This document shows, in pieces, positions 28,532-36,171 of a stretch of DNA of 64,000 nt (its first letter is position 1; the number at the start of each line of letters is the position of its first letter). The notes under the pieces were generated by a model. It was not told the origin of the DNA and searched no databases. It worked only from the letters and a program-made list of their open reading frames with translations. Location of the stretch: assembly GCA_002360535.1 (NCBI GenBank), contig DEQR01000046.1, positions 1 to 64,000 of the forward strand. Reading direction: 5' to 3'. A program made the translations under genes and the position numbers. This DNA is from Thiobacillus sp. UBA3361. Lineage in GTDB: Bacteria > Pseudomonadota > Gammaproteobacteria > Burkholderiales > Thiobacillaceae.

Positions 28532-28966
28532 TTGCTGGCCGACGGCGCCGCCCGGCAGCATCTCCTCGACGAACACCCTCAGGCGGCCCAGGTCTCGGTG
28601 GGCCTGCCGCTGCGCGCCAACCTGTCGGTGCTGGAAAACATCTGCATCGTGCCCCAATACCGCCAGAACCTGGGCTACGAAGATGCCGCCGACCAGGCCT
28701 GGGGCCTGCTCGGCCTGCTCGGCCGCACCGACTGCGCGTTCAAACGCGATCCGGACCTGGACCACGAGGAACGCTTCATCGCCAAGCTGCTGCGGGCGGT
28801 GGTCCTGACGCCGCCTATAATTCTCATCGACCGGCCCGGCATGCTGTTGCCGGACACCCATTACCCGCCCTTCCTGGAACGTACCCTGGATAGCCTGGAA
28901 GGGCGTTTCGCCCAGTGCTGGATCGTGGACTACCAATGGAACGAGCCCCTGTACGCGCCCCGCTGA
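28532..28966 (+). CDS. Degenerate ABC ATPase lacking Walker A (MCE operon)
   Basis: A 144-residue frame matches the C-terminal two thirds of an MlaF-like ATPase. VSVGLPLRANLSVLENICIVPQY covers the Q-loop side. LDHEERFIAKLLRAVVLTPP stands where LSGGQ..RVALARAL is expected. ILIDRPG replaces the Walker B LLLDEPF. There is no Walker A, no LSGGQ and no catalytic Glu. The likely start is a TTG at 28532, 2 nt after the mlaE stop. The frame overlaps mlaD by 31 nt. Codon continuity and operon position suggest it is still translated as a non-hydrolytic subunit. A decaying gene is the alternative. The real ATPase may be encoded elsewhere. Confidence 0.6.
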   Translation: MLADGAARQHLLDEHPQAAQVSVGLPLRANLSVLENICIVPQYRQNLGYEDAADQAWGLLGLLGRTDCAFKRDPDLDHEERFIAKLLRAVVLTPPIILIDRPGMLLPDTHYPPFLERTLDSLEGRFAQCWIVDYQWNEPLYAPR

Positions 28967-29934
28967 TCAAGAACCTGGAATTCAAGGTCGGGCTGCTGCT
29001 CACCCTGACCCTGCTGGTCATCGTCCTCTTCATCCTGTACACCCTGTACGCCCGCGGTGCCTTCGAACGCGCCCGCGAACTGATCCTGGTGGCGCCCAAT
29101 GCCGAAGGCGTCAGCGTCGGCATGCCCCTGTCCTTTTCCGGCTTCCCCATCGGCCAGGTGGCGCGCATGGCCCTGACCGAGAACGGCGAGGTGCGCATCG
29201 TCGTCGAGGTCAAGGAAAAGGACGCCCGCTGGCTGCGCACCAGCAGCGTGTTCACCCTGGAGAAGGGCTTCATCGGCGGCGCCAAGATCCGCGCCTTCAC
29301 CACCAACCTGAAAGACCCCCAGTTGCCCGACCGGGCAGAGCGCAAGCTGCTGACCGGCGACGCCACCGAGGAGATCCCGGTGCTCATCGCCAAGGTCAAG
29401 GCCATCCTGGAGAACGTGCAGGGCATGACCGCCCCGGATTCCAGCATCAACCAGAGCCTGGACCACGTGCGCACGGTGACCGAACGCATGACCGGCGAGT
29501 ACGGGGTGATGGAAGGCGTGCTCGGCGGACCGGACAAGGCGCAGCGGCTGGTCACCGCCCTGGACCGGGCCAACAGCCTGCTCACCACCCTCAACGGCGT
29601 TTCGCTGAAGGTGGACAGTGTGCTGGCCAAGACCGACCAGCGGGTGTTCGGCACCGACGGCACCCTGGCGCGGGTGGACCAGTCCATCGCCGGCGTGAAC
29701 GCCATCCTGGGCGACGTGCGCGACAGCCTGAAGAAGGCCGACGCCATCCTGGCCAATGCCCAGCAGGCCACGGCCAACGTGACTGCCATTACCGCCGACG
29801 TGAAGGGCGCCACCGCCGACCTGGCCACCCTGCGCACCGAGGTGGACGACAGCATCCGCAAGGTCAACCACCTGATCAACGAGATCAACAAGAAGTGGCC
29901 CTTCGCCCGCGACGTGGAGATCAAGCTGCCATGA
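28936..29934 (+). CDS. mlaD: MlaD-family MCE lipid-transport protein
   Basis: A 332-residue membrane-anchored periplasmic protein. One helix (about 18-40) is followed by an MCE domain (LILVAPNAEGVSVGMPLSFSGFPIGQVARM...). A long helical C-terminal part with heptad-like repeats (about 150-325) follows, as in MCE proteins that form hexameric rings with a helical tube. The ATG at 28936 lies inside the preceding ATPase-like frame. It should carry lipid between inner membrane and periplasm with the MlaE permease. Confidence 0.92.
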   Translation: MERAPVRAPLIKNLEFKVGLLLTLTLLVIVLFILYTLYARGAFERARELILVAPNAEGVSVGMPLSFSGFPIGQVARMALTENGEVRIVVEVKEKDARWLRTSSVFTLEKGFIGGAKIRAFTTNLKDPQLPDRAERKLLTGDATEEIPVLIAKVKAILENVQGMTAPDSSINQSLDHVRTVTERMTGEYGVMEGVLGGPDKAQRLVTALDRANSLLTTLNGVSLKVDSVLAKTDQRVFGTDGTLARVDQSIAGVNAILGDVRDSLKKADAILANAQQATANVTAITADVKGATADLATLRTEVDDSIRKVNHLINEINKKWPFARDVEIKLP

Positions 29935-30641
29935 CAGGGATCGGGAATCGGGGATTGGGGATCGGGGCGCGCCGCCGCCTCGCGGTTCCCGTGTTATGCG
30001 CCATGTTGCTGGCCGGCTGCGCCGGCGGCCCCCCGCCGCCGGACTGGAAGCTCAATGCCCACGGCGGGCTGGAAGGCTACGCGCGGGACTATCTCAACGG
30101 CGACAGCCGGCTGGCTGAGTTGCAGTTCGCCCGCGCCAAGGCCGAGATCGCCCGCACCGGACGTCTGGACTTGGACGCCCGCGCCGAGTTGTACCGCTGC
30201 GGCGTGCGCGCCGCAGCCCTGGATTTTTCCCCTTGCACGGCCTTCGAGGCCCTACGCCCCCATGCCACGCCCGGGGATGGGGTTTATGCCGATTTTCTGG
30301 AAGGCCGCCAGTGGACGGAACTGGACGCGAAGGCCCTGCCCGCCGCCTATGCCGGCGTGGCCGGCGCCAAGGACGAGGCCGCCCGGCATACCGCCGTGCA
30401 GGCGATCCAGGACCCGGTCTCCAGACTGATCGCCGCCGGCGTCCTGTTCAGACGCGGCGAACTCGGCCCCGCCGGCCTGGCCGAGGCGGCCCGTACCGCC
30501 TCCGACCGGGGCTGGCGCAGGCCCCTGCTGGCCTGGCTGAAGGTCCTGCACAGCCGGGCAGAGAGGGCCGGGGACGGCCAGGCCGCGGCCATCTTCGCGC
30601 AACGCATCCGTCTGGTGGAAAACTCGCTGAAGGAAAAATGA
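29931..30641 (+). CDS. Lipoprotein of the MCE operon, unknown family
   Basis: A 236-residue protein whose ATG overlaps the mlaD stop (ATGA). The N-terminus MTGIGNRGLGIGARRR is encoded by a heptanucleotide array. It is followed by the hydrophobic LAVPVLCAMLLAGC, so the repeat supplies the basic n-region of a lipoprotein signal peptide with lipobox LAGC. The rest is Ala-rich and helical, possibly TPR-like (RLDLDARAELYRCGVRAAALDF, and a C-terminal SRAERAGDGQAAAIFAQRIRLVEN). I do not recognise a family. The position suggests an accessory lipoprotein for the MCE system, like those at the outer membrane in other Mla/Pqi loci. Confidence 0.7.
   Translation: MTGIGNRGLGIGARRRLAVPVLCAMLLAGCAGGPPPPDWKLNAHGGLEGYARDYLNGDSRLAELQFARAKAEIARTGRLDLDARAELYRCGVRAAALDFSPCTAFEALRPHATPGDGVYADFLEGRQWTELDAKALPAAYAGVAGAKDEAARHTAVQAIQDPVSRLIAAGVLFRRGELGPAGLAEAARTASDRGWRRPLLAWLKVLHSRAERAGDGQAAAIFAQRIRLVENSLKEK
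29937..29964 (+). repeat. Heptanucleotide array after the mlaD stop
   Basis: Four units GGGATCG, GGAATCG, GGGATTG, GGGATCG follow the mlaD stop by 2 nt. No inverted mate array is seen downstream. The array is read through as codons 3-12 of the lipoprotein. Confidence 0.85.
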
Positions 30642-30676
30642 CACTTCCCGAAATGCGGATGAGGACGGTTCGCATA

Positions 30677-30704
30677 TTGAATTATTAACAACTACTAATA
30701 TAAT
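30677..30704 (+). promoter_or_regulatory. Sigma-70 promoter for the YeeE/YedE pair
   Basis: TTGAAT (30677-30682), 16-nt spacer and a perfect TATAAT (30699-30704) precede the ATG at 30727, with GGAGGAG in between. The surrounding DNA is notably AT-rich for this genome. Confidence 0.75.
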
Positions 30705-30726
30705 CGCCGGTCCCTGGAGGAGCGAC

Positions 30727-31299
30727 ATGACAGAACTCACCGACTGGCTTTATGCCCCCTGGCCCTGGTACGCGGCCGGCCCCCTCATCGGCCTGATGGT
30801 GCCGCTGATGCTGTTCATCGGCAACCGCTCTTTCGGCATCTCCAACAACCTGCGCCACCTCTGCGCCATCACCCAGCCGCAGAAGGTGGACGTGGATTTC
30901 TTCAAGTACAACTGGAAGGAACACACCTGGAGCCTGATGTTCGTCATCGGCACCGCCCTGGGGGGGTTCATTGCCGGCGTGGTGTTCGCCAACCCGGAGC
31001 CCATCGCCCTGTCGGACGGGGCCAAGGAGATGTTCCTGTCCTGGGGCTTCCTGCTCCCCGGCGCGATGGAATTCGTGCCCGACGAACTGTTTCACGCCAG
31101 TGTGCGCAACTACACCTTCCTGTTCGCCAGCGGCGTGATGGTGGGGTTCGGCACCCGCTATGCGGGCGGCTGCACCTCGGGCCACGCCATCACCGGCCTG
31201 GCCTCCATGCAGCTGCCCTCCCTGTACGCCGTGCTGGGCATCTTCGGCGGTGGCCTGCTGGCCTCCTGGTTCCTGGTCCCCTACGTCCTGTTCGGGTGA
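30727..31299 (+). CDS. YeeE/YedE family membrane protein, N-terminal half
   Basis: A 190-residue membrane protein with about four helices and the signature GTRYAGGCTSGHAITGLASMQLPS. The Cys in GGCTSGH is conserved in YeeE-type transporters and lies on the thiosulfate path in the studied protein. In many bacteria YeeE is one polypeptide. Here and in other sulfur oxidisers it is split in two genes. The partner gene begins 4 nt downstream. The pair probably imports thiosulfate or another reduced sulfur compound, which suits the fccAB genes nearby. Confidence 0.9.
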   Translation: MTELTDWLYAPWPWYAAGPLIGLMVPLMLFIGNRSFGISNNLRHLCAITQPQKVDVDFFKYNWKEHTWSLMFVIGTALGGFIAGVVFANPEPIALSDGAKEMFLSWGFLLPGAMEFVPDELFHASVRNYTFLFASGVMVGFGTRYAGGCTSGHAITGLASMQLPSLYAVLGIFGGGLLASWFLVPYVLFG

Positions 31300-31303
31300 A
31301 CCC

Positions 31304-31723
31304 ATGATCCGCTACCTGCCCTATCTGCTGGCCGGCGTCGTGTTCGGCATCATCCTCATCAAGGCCGAGGCCGCGTCCTGGTACCGCATCCAGGAGATGT
31401 TCCATTTCCAGAGCTTCCATATGTTCGGCATCCTGTTCTCGGCCATCGCCACCGGCTTCCTGAGCATCCAGCTGCTCAAGCACCTAGGCAGCCGCAAATC
31501 CCTGGACGGCCAGACCATCGAGATCCCCGCCAAACCGCCGGGCCACAAGAGCTACATCATCGGCGGTCTGATCTTCGGTCTGGGCTGGGGGATCATCGGA
31601 CTGTGTCCCGGCCCCATCTTCGCCCTGGCGGGCACGGGTTCCTTCGGTGCCCTGGTCGTGCTGGCCGGCGCCCTGCACGGCACCTGGCTGTACGGTGCAC
31701 TGAAACAGCACCTGCCCCACTGA
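31304..31723 (+). CDS. YeeE/YedE family membrane protein, C-terminal half
   Basis: A 139-residue membrane protein with about four helices. It has the second half-signature GLIFGLGWGIIGLCPGPIFALAGTG, whose Cys in GLCPGP is the counterpart of the Cys in the first half. The ATG starts 4 nt after the stop of the first half, so the two are co-translated. It is not a frameshift product, because both halves have their own start and intact ends. A weak hairpin GGCCTTT/AAAGGGCC follows at about 31728-31744. Confidence 0.9.
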   Translation: MIRYLPYLLAGVVFGIILIKAEAASWYRIQEMFHFQSFHMFGILFSAIATGFLSIQLLKHLGSRKSLDGQTIEIPAKPPGHKSYIIGGLIFGLGWGIIGLCPGPIFALAGTGSFGALVVLAGALHGTWLYGALKQHLPH

Positions 31724-31776
31724 TATCGGCCTTTCGAAAGGGCCAAGTGTCCTAATCCATTACTACTCCAGTTGCT

Positions 31777-31805
31777 TTGACAGGGAGGGGGCGGGCGGCT
31801 ACTCT
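31777..31805 (+). promoter_or_regulatory. Sigma-70 promoter for the SCP2-like gene
   Basis: A perfect TTGACA (31777-31782), 17-nt spacer and TACTCT (31800-31805) lie 47 nt before the ATG at 31853. The -35 is ideal and the -10 weak. Confidence 0.6.
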
Positions 31806-31852
31806 GACGCCGGCTTCATTGCCCTAAGCTATTCACCGGAGGAGTTTCCATC

Positions 31853-32362
31853 ATGCGCATTACACTGATTTCCCTGCTGTCCCTGGCCGGTCTGTCGGCC
31901 ACCGCGGCCCAGGCCACTCCCCTCATGTCCACCGAATGGATGGCCCAGGCCTGTAACTCCTGGAACAAGAACCCCATCCTGACCGACGAGCTGGCCGAGA
32001 AATGGATCAAGAACGACGGCGGCCGCGGCTACAAGATCATCCACATGTACCGCACCGACTGCGGCGAGCCCACCAAGGTGGAGATGGTCATCTCCGCCCA
32101 GGGCGGCAAGGCCATGTGCACCTACGGCGGCCCGGTGAAGCACACCGACCTGAAAATGGACATGGACTACATCATGCACGCCGAGACCAAGCGCTGGCGT
32201 GAGATGGGCGCCGGCGAATACGGCCCCATGCGCGCCATGATGTTCGGCCGTCTCAAGTTCGAAGGCCCCAAGGTGGAGGCCATGAAGGTCATGGGCCCGT
32301 TCGAACAGTTCCTGCTGATGCCCGGCAAGGTGCCCGGCGAAGACGCCTGCCCGGCCAAGTGA
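31853..32362 (+). CDS. Periplasmic SCP2-like sterol-binding domain protein
   Basis: A 169-residue exported protein. The signal peptide MRITLISLLSLAGLSATAAQA is followed by TPLMSTEWMAQACNSWN. The C-terminal MFGRLKFEGPKVEAMKVMGPFEQFLLMPGKV is typical of bacterial SCP2-related proteins. Three Cys are present in the mature part besides the one near the C-terminus. The SCP2 fold binds lipids or other hydrophobic ligands, and the ligand here is unknown. Related proteins often sit near sulfur-oxidation genes, which agrees with the YeeE/YedE pair upstream. A GGAGGAG site precedes the start, and it has its own promoter and terminator. Confidence 0.75.
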   Translation: MRITLISLLSLAGLSATAAQATPLMSTEWMAQACNSWNKNPILTDELAEKWIKNDGGRGYKIIHMYRTDCGEPTKVEMVISAQGGKAMCTYGGPVKHTDLKMDMDYIMHAETKRWREMGAGEYGPMRAMMFGRLKFEGPKVEAMKVMGPFEQFLLMPGKVPGEDACPAK

Positions 32363-32378
32363 CACCTCATGCAGCATG

Positions 32379-32406
32379 AAAAAAGCCCGCTCCGGCGGGC
32401 TTTTTT
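32379..32406. terminator. Bidirectional rho-independent terminator
   Basis: AAAAAA-GCCCGC-TCCG-GCGGGC-TTTTTT serves the SCP2-like gene on the plus strand and the SlyD-type gene on the minus strand, which converge here. Confidence 0.95.
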
Positions 32407-32415
32407 CATGTCCGC

Positions 32416-32907
32416 TCAGTGCATGGGCGGCGGCCCCTGCTCCAAGGGGAAGCCGGTCTCCACCTCCTGGGCCGTGGCCTCCCGCACCGAGACCACATCC
32501 ACAACGCAGGTGGCGGTCTGCCCGGCCAGGGGATGATTGCCGTCCAGGGTCACCTGGCCGTCCTTGATCTGCACCACCCGGAAGCTGACCACGTCGCCCG
32601 CCTCGTTCTGGAATTCCGCCTCCGCCCCCACGCGGCGGAATTCCGGGGGCACGTTGTCCAAGTCCTCGACGATGGTGAGCTCGGGATCTCGGGGGCCGAA
32701 ACCTTCCTCGGGTGAGACGCTGATCTCCACCCGCTCACCCACGCAATGCCCTTCCAGCCCCCGCTCGATGGGCGCGAACAGGCCACTGCCCGCCCCCTGC
32801 ACATAGCCGGTGGGCATGTCCTGCTGGCCCATCACACGGCCGGCTTCGTCCAGCACCGAGTAAGTGATGAACACCACCTTGCCATTGCGGATCACATCTT
32901 CATTCAT
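32416..32907 (-). CDS. FKBP-type peptidyl-prolyl isomerase, SlyD type
   Basis: A 163-residue cytoplasmic isomerase with an inserted chaperone flap. The FKBP part begins NGKVVFITYSVLDEAGRV, then YVQGAGSGLFAPIERGLEGHCVGERVEISVSPEEGFG. The IF domain includes DLDNVPPEFRRVGAEAEF, and DGNHPLAGQT closes the FKBP fold. Unlike E. coli SlyD there is no long His/Cys-rich metal tail; the protein ends GPPPMH. The ATG at 32907 has AGGAGAAGG upstream. It follows the phosphorylase gene by 17 nt. Confidence 0.93.
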   Translation of the reverse strand: MNEDVIRNGKVVFITYSVLDEAGRVMGQQDMPTGYVQGAGSGLFAPIERGLEGHCVGERVEISVSPEEGFGPRDPELTIVEDLDNVPPEFRRVGAEAEFQNEAGDVVSFRVVQIKDGQVTLDGNHPLAGQTATCVVDVVSVREATAQEVETGFPLEQGPPPMH

Positions 32908-32924
32908 GCCTTCTCCTGATGGGT

Positions 32925-35480
32925 TCAGAGCCAGACCATCAGGCCGGTCTCGAAGGGATGGGTCAGCAGGTCGTGGTTGGGATAGACCCGCACCCGGTAG
33001 ATTAGCCTGCCGCACAGGTCCGGCGTGTATTCCAGCTCGAACAGGCTCTCGTAGCCGGAAAAACCGGCCGGCTTGAAAGGAATGGCCGACATCTCGTGGG
33101 CCTGCCCATGCTTGGAGGCGCGGCCGATGAGCAGCTCGACGCGCACATCCTCGGGCGACAGGCCGTTGAGGTTGGCGGCCACCTGCAATTTCATATTCTC
33201 GTTGTAGGTGAGACGCTTGCGCGGGTCGTCCAGACGCCGCAGGGTGACCCCCGGCCAGGACTGCCGCACCTTGGCCTTCCAGGCGGCCAGCACGTTGGCG
33301 GCGGCGAAATTGTTCTCCGAATAACGGCGCCATTGGCGGCTGGCCGGTCCGTAGAACTTGTTGACGTACTCGGTGAGCATGCGCGTGGCGTTGAAGCGCG
33401 GCAGCAGGGTGGCGATGGAACGCTTGGCCATGTGCACCCACTGGGGGGAGAAGCCCAGTTCGTTGCGCCGGTAATACATGGGGATGACCTGGTCCTGGAG
33501 TAGTTCGTAGAGGGTCTGGCTGTCCTCCCGGTTGCGGCGCAGGTCGTCGTAGTAGTCGGGGGCGGGCTTGATGGCCCAGCCGTTGCTGCCGTCGTAGCCC
33601 TCGTCCCACCAGCCGTCGGTGACCGACAGGTTGATGACACCGTTCATGGCCGCCTTCATACCTGAGGTGCCGGAGGCCTCCAGGGGGTAGATGGGGTTGT
33701 TGAGCCACACGTCCACCCCGGACACCAGGCGCCGTCCGAGCCCCAGGTCGTAGCCCTCCACCAGTAGCATCTTGCCCTCGAACTCAGGCATGCGGGTGAT
33801 CTCGTGGATGCGTCGGATGAATTCCTGGCCGGGCTTGTCAGCCGGATGGGCCTTGCCGGCGAAGATGAACAGCACCGGGCGTTTTTCGTCGTCGGTGATC
33901 TGGCGCAGCCAGTCCATGTTCTCGAACAGCAGCGTGGCGCGTTTGTAGGTGGCGAAGCGGCGCGCGAAGCCGATGATCAGGACGTTCGGGTCCAGGGGGT
34001 TGGCCTGCTTGAGCATGCGCTCCAGGTGGGCCTCGGAGCCGTGGTTACGCAGGTGCTGGATAGTGATGCGGTGACGCACGGTGTGCAGCATCTGAGTCTT
34101 CAGCGCCTGGTGCACGGACCAGAAGTGATGGTCTGGGATGCTCTCCACCCGCTGCCAGAACTCCACGTCGGTCAGGCGCCGGCGCCATTCGTAGCCCAGC
34201 TTGTTGTCGAACAAATCGACCCACTCCTGGGCCAGGAAGGAAGGCACGTGCACGCCGTTGGTGATGTAGTCCATGGGCGACTCTTCCGGCGTCACCTGGG
34301 GCCACATGTCGGCCAGGATGCGGGACGACACGCCGCCGTGGATGCGTGACACGCCGTTGTGGTGGCGCGAGCCGCTCAGCGCCAGGCGGGTCATGTTGAA
34401 GTCCTGCCCGTTGCCCGCACCCCCCAGGTGCACGAATTCCTCGCGGCCGACGCCCAGGTCCAGGCAGCAGGAGGCGAAGTACTCCCAGATCATGTCCTCG
34501 GCGAAGTGATCATGGCCGGCCGGCACCGGCGTGTGGGTGGTGAACACCGTGTTGGCGGCCACCGCCTCCAGGGCGGCATGGAAGGACAAGCCGCTCTTTT
34601 TCACCTTGCGGCGGATGCGCTCCAGCACCATGAAGGCGGCGTGGCCCTCGTTGATGTGATAGACGGTGGGATGCAGGTCCAGCTGTTCCAGCGCGCGCAC
34701 GCCGCCGATGCCCAGCACCATCTCCTGCTGGATACGGGTGTGCCGGTCGCCGCCGTAGAGCTGGTGAGTGATGTAGCGGTCCTGGGGGGTATTGGCAGGC
34801 AGATCGGTGTCCAGCAGGTACTGCCGCACATGGCCGATGCTGGCCTGCCAAACCTTTACCTCCACCCGCCGGCCTGGCATCTCGATGTGCACGTGGATCT
34901 CGCTGCCGTCCTCACGCAGGGCCGGCTGCACGGGCAGATCGTCGAATTCCGAGTCGGTGTAGGTGGCGATCTGGTTGCCGTCGTTGTCGATGCGCTGGGA
35001 GAAATAGCCCTGCCGGTAGAGCAGGCCCACGGCCACGAAGGGCAGGCGCAGGTCGGAGGCGGACTTGCAGTGGTCGCCTGCCAGGATGCCCAGGCCGCCG
35101 GAATAGATGGGAAAACTCTCGTGCACGCCGAACTCGGCGCAAAAATAGGCGATCAGGTCGCTCTGCTTCAGGTCCAGGCTGGCATCGCGGCGCAGCGGCT
35201 CGCTCATATAGGTGTCGAAGGCCGACAGCACCCGGTTGTAGCTGCCCAGGAAGATATGGTCGTCGGCCGCCTCCACCAGTCGCTGCTCGTCCACCCGCTT
35301 CAGGAAGGCCTTGGGGTTGTGGCCCACCGCGTCCCACAGGCCCGGATGCAGGCGCGCGAACAGGGTGCGTGTGGGCCGGTCCCAGCAGTACCACAGGTTG
35401 TCAGCCAACTCATGCAGCCTTTTCAGGCGCTGCGGCATGCGCGGGTTGACTTCGACGAGGTAGGAAGTGCCAGGTTGCAT
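32925..35480 (-). CDS. glgP: Alpha-glucan (glycogen) phosphorylase
   Basis: An 851-residue phosphorylase of the DUF3417-containing type. The N-terminal about 120 residues (RMPQRLKRLHELADNLWYCWD) are the characteristic extra domain. The PLP lysine is in ASGTSGMKAAMNG at about residue 608, next to DGWWDEGYDGSNGWAI. The allosteric sites of animal phosphorylase are absent, as in this bacterial class. It releases glucose 1-phosphate from glycogen or maltodextrin. The phosphohexomutase gene at 2360 could use that product, although it is far away. Confidence 0.95.
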   Translation of the reverse strand: MQPGTSYLVEVNPRMPQRLKRLHELADNLWYCWDRPTRTLFARLHPGLWDAVGHNPKAFLKRVDEQRLVEAADDHIFLGSYNRVLSAFDTYMSEPLRRDASLDLKQSDLIAYFCAEFGVHESFPIYSGGLGILAGDHCKSASDLRLPFVAVGLLYRQGYFSQRIDNDGNQIATYTDSEFDDLPVQPALREDGSEIHVHIEMPGRRVEVKVWQASIGHVRQYLLDTDLPANTPQDRYITHQLYGGDRHTRIQQEMVLGIGGVRALEQLDLHPTVYHINEGHAAFMVLERIRRKVKKSGLSFHAALEAVAANTVFTTHTPVPAGHDHFAEDMIWEYFASCCLDLGVGREEFVHLGGAGNGQDFNMTRLALSGSRHHNGVSRIHGGVSSRILADMWPQVTPEESPMDYITNGVHVPSFLAQEWVDLFDNKLGYEWRRRLTDVEFWQRVESIPDHHFWSVHQALKTQMLHTVRHRITIQHLRNHGSEAHLERMLKQANPLDPNVLIIGFARRFATYKRATLLFENMDWLRQITDDEKRPVLFIFAGKAHPADKPGQEFIRRIHEITRMPEFEGKMLLVEGYDLGLGRRLVSGVDVWLNNPIYPLEASGTSGMKAAMNGVINLSVTDGWWDEGYDGSNGWAIKPAPDYYDDLRRNREDSQTLYELLQDQVIPMYYRRNELGFSPQWVHMAKRSIATLLPRFNATRMLTEYVNKFYGPASRQWRRYSENNFAAANVLAAWKAKVRQSWPGVTLRRLDDPRKRLTYNENMKLQVAANLNGLSPEDVRVELLIGRASKHGQAHEMSAIPFKPAGFSGYESLFELEYTPDLCGRLIYRVRVYPNHDLLTHPFETGLMVWL

Positions 35481-35553
35481 GGTCTTGTTTCCCGAGGTGG
35501 TTATTGGGCTAAGCCGCGTGGGTCGCCGGCAGGGCGTCGATCCGCCGGGGTTC

Positions 35554-36102
35554 TCAGTCCTCGCGCACGAAGTGTTGCCGATAGTACCTGAGCTCAGCGA
35601 TGGATTCGTAGATGTCGGACAGGGCGGTGTGCTTGTTCTCTTTCTTGAAGCCGTCCATGATGCCCGGCTTCCAGCGCCGCGCGAGCTCCTTGAAGGTGGA
35701 GACGTCCAGGTTGCGGTAATGGAACCAGGCCTCCAGCTTGGGCATGTAGCGGGCCATGAAGCGCCGGTCCTGGCAGATGGAGTTGCCGCACATGGGCGAG
35801 GCGCGGTTGGACACGTGCCGCTGCATGAAGGCCAGCATCTGCATCTCCACGTCGGCCTCGTCCAGGGTGGATGCCTTCACCCGCTCGATGAGGCCGGACT
35901 TGCCGTGAGTGCCTCTGTTCCAGCTGTCCATGGCGTCCAGCACGCTGTCGGGCTGATGCACCACCAGCACCGGCCCCTCATCGACGGTATTCAGGTCCTT
36001 GTCGGTGACCACCATGGCGATCTCCAGGATGCGGTCGGTGTCGGGATCGAGGCCGGACATTTCCATGTCCAGCCAGACCAGATGGGTATCGTTCTGCGCC
36101 AT
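35554..36102 (-). CDS. orn: Oligoribonuclease
   Basis: A 182-residue DEDDh 3'-5' exonuclease. Exo I is LVWLDMEMSGLDP with the first Asp-Glu pair, exo II is GNSICQDRRFM and exo III is KKENKHTALSDIYESI with the catalytic His and Asp. It degrades 2-5-nt RNAs, including pGpG from c-di-GMP breakdown, and is usually essential. Length is normal. It is divergent from the M48 protease gene with a 69-bp spacer. Confidence 0.97.
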   Translation of the reverse strand: MAQNDTHLVWLDMEMSGLDPDTDRILEIAMVVTDKDLNTVDEGPVLVVHQPDSVLDAMDSWNRGTHGKSGLIERVKASTLDEADVEMQMLAFMQRHVSNRASPMCGNSICQDRRFMARYMPKLEAWFHYRNLDVSTFKELARRWKPGIMDGFKKENKHTALSDIYESIAELRYYRQHFVRED

Positions 36103-36171
36103 GCGGAGGCCTCGCGGTCAGGGCAGGCAATTGTGGCATAATCGTTCGGGACAGTCAGCCGACCACACCTA

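Noticed and set aside
30727..31723. YeeE/YedE pair as a frameshifted single gene
   Set aside because: Each half has its own start and intact ends, and the split form is common in sulfur oxidisers.
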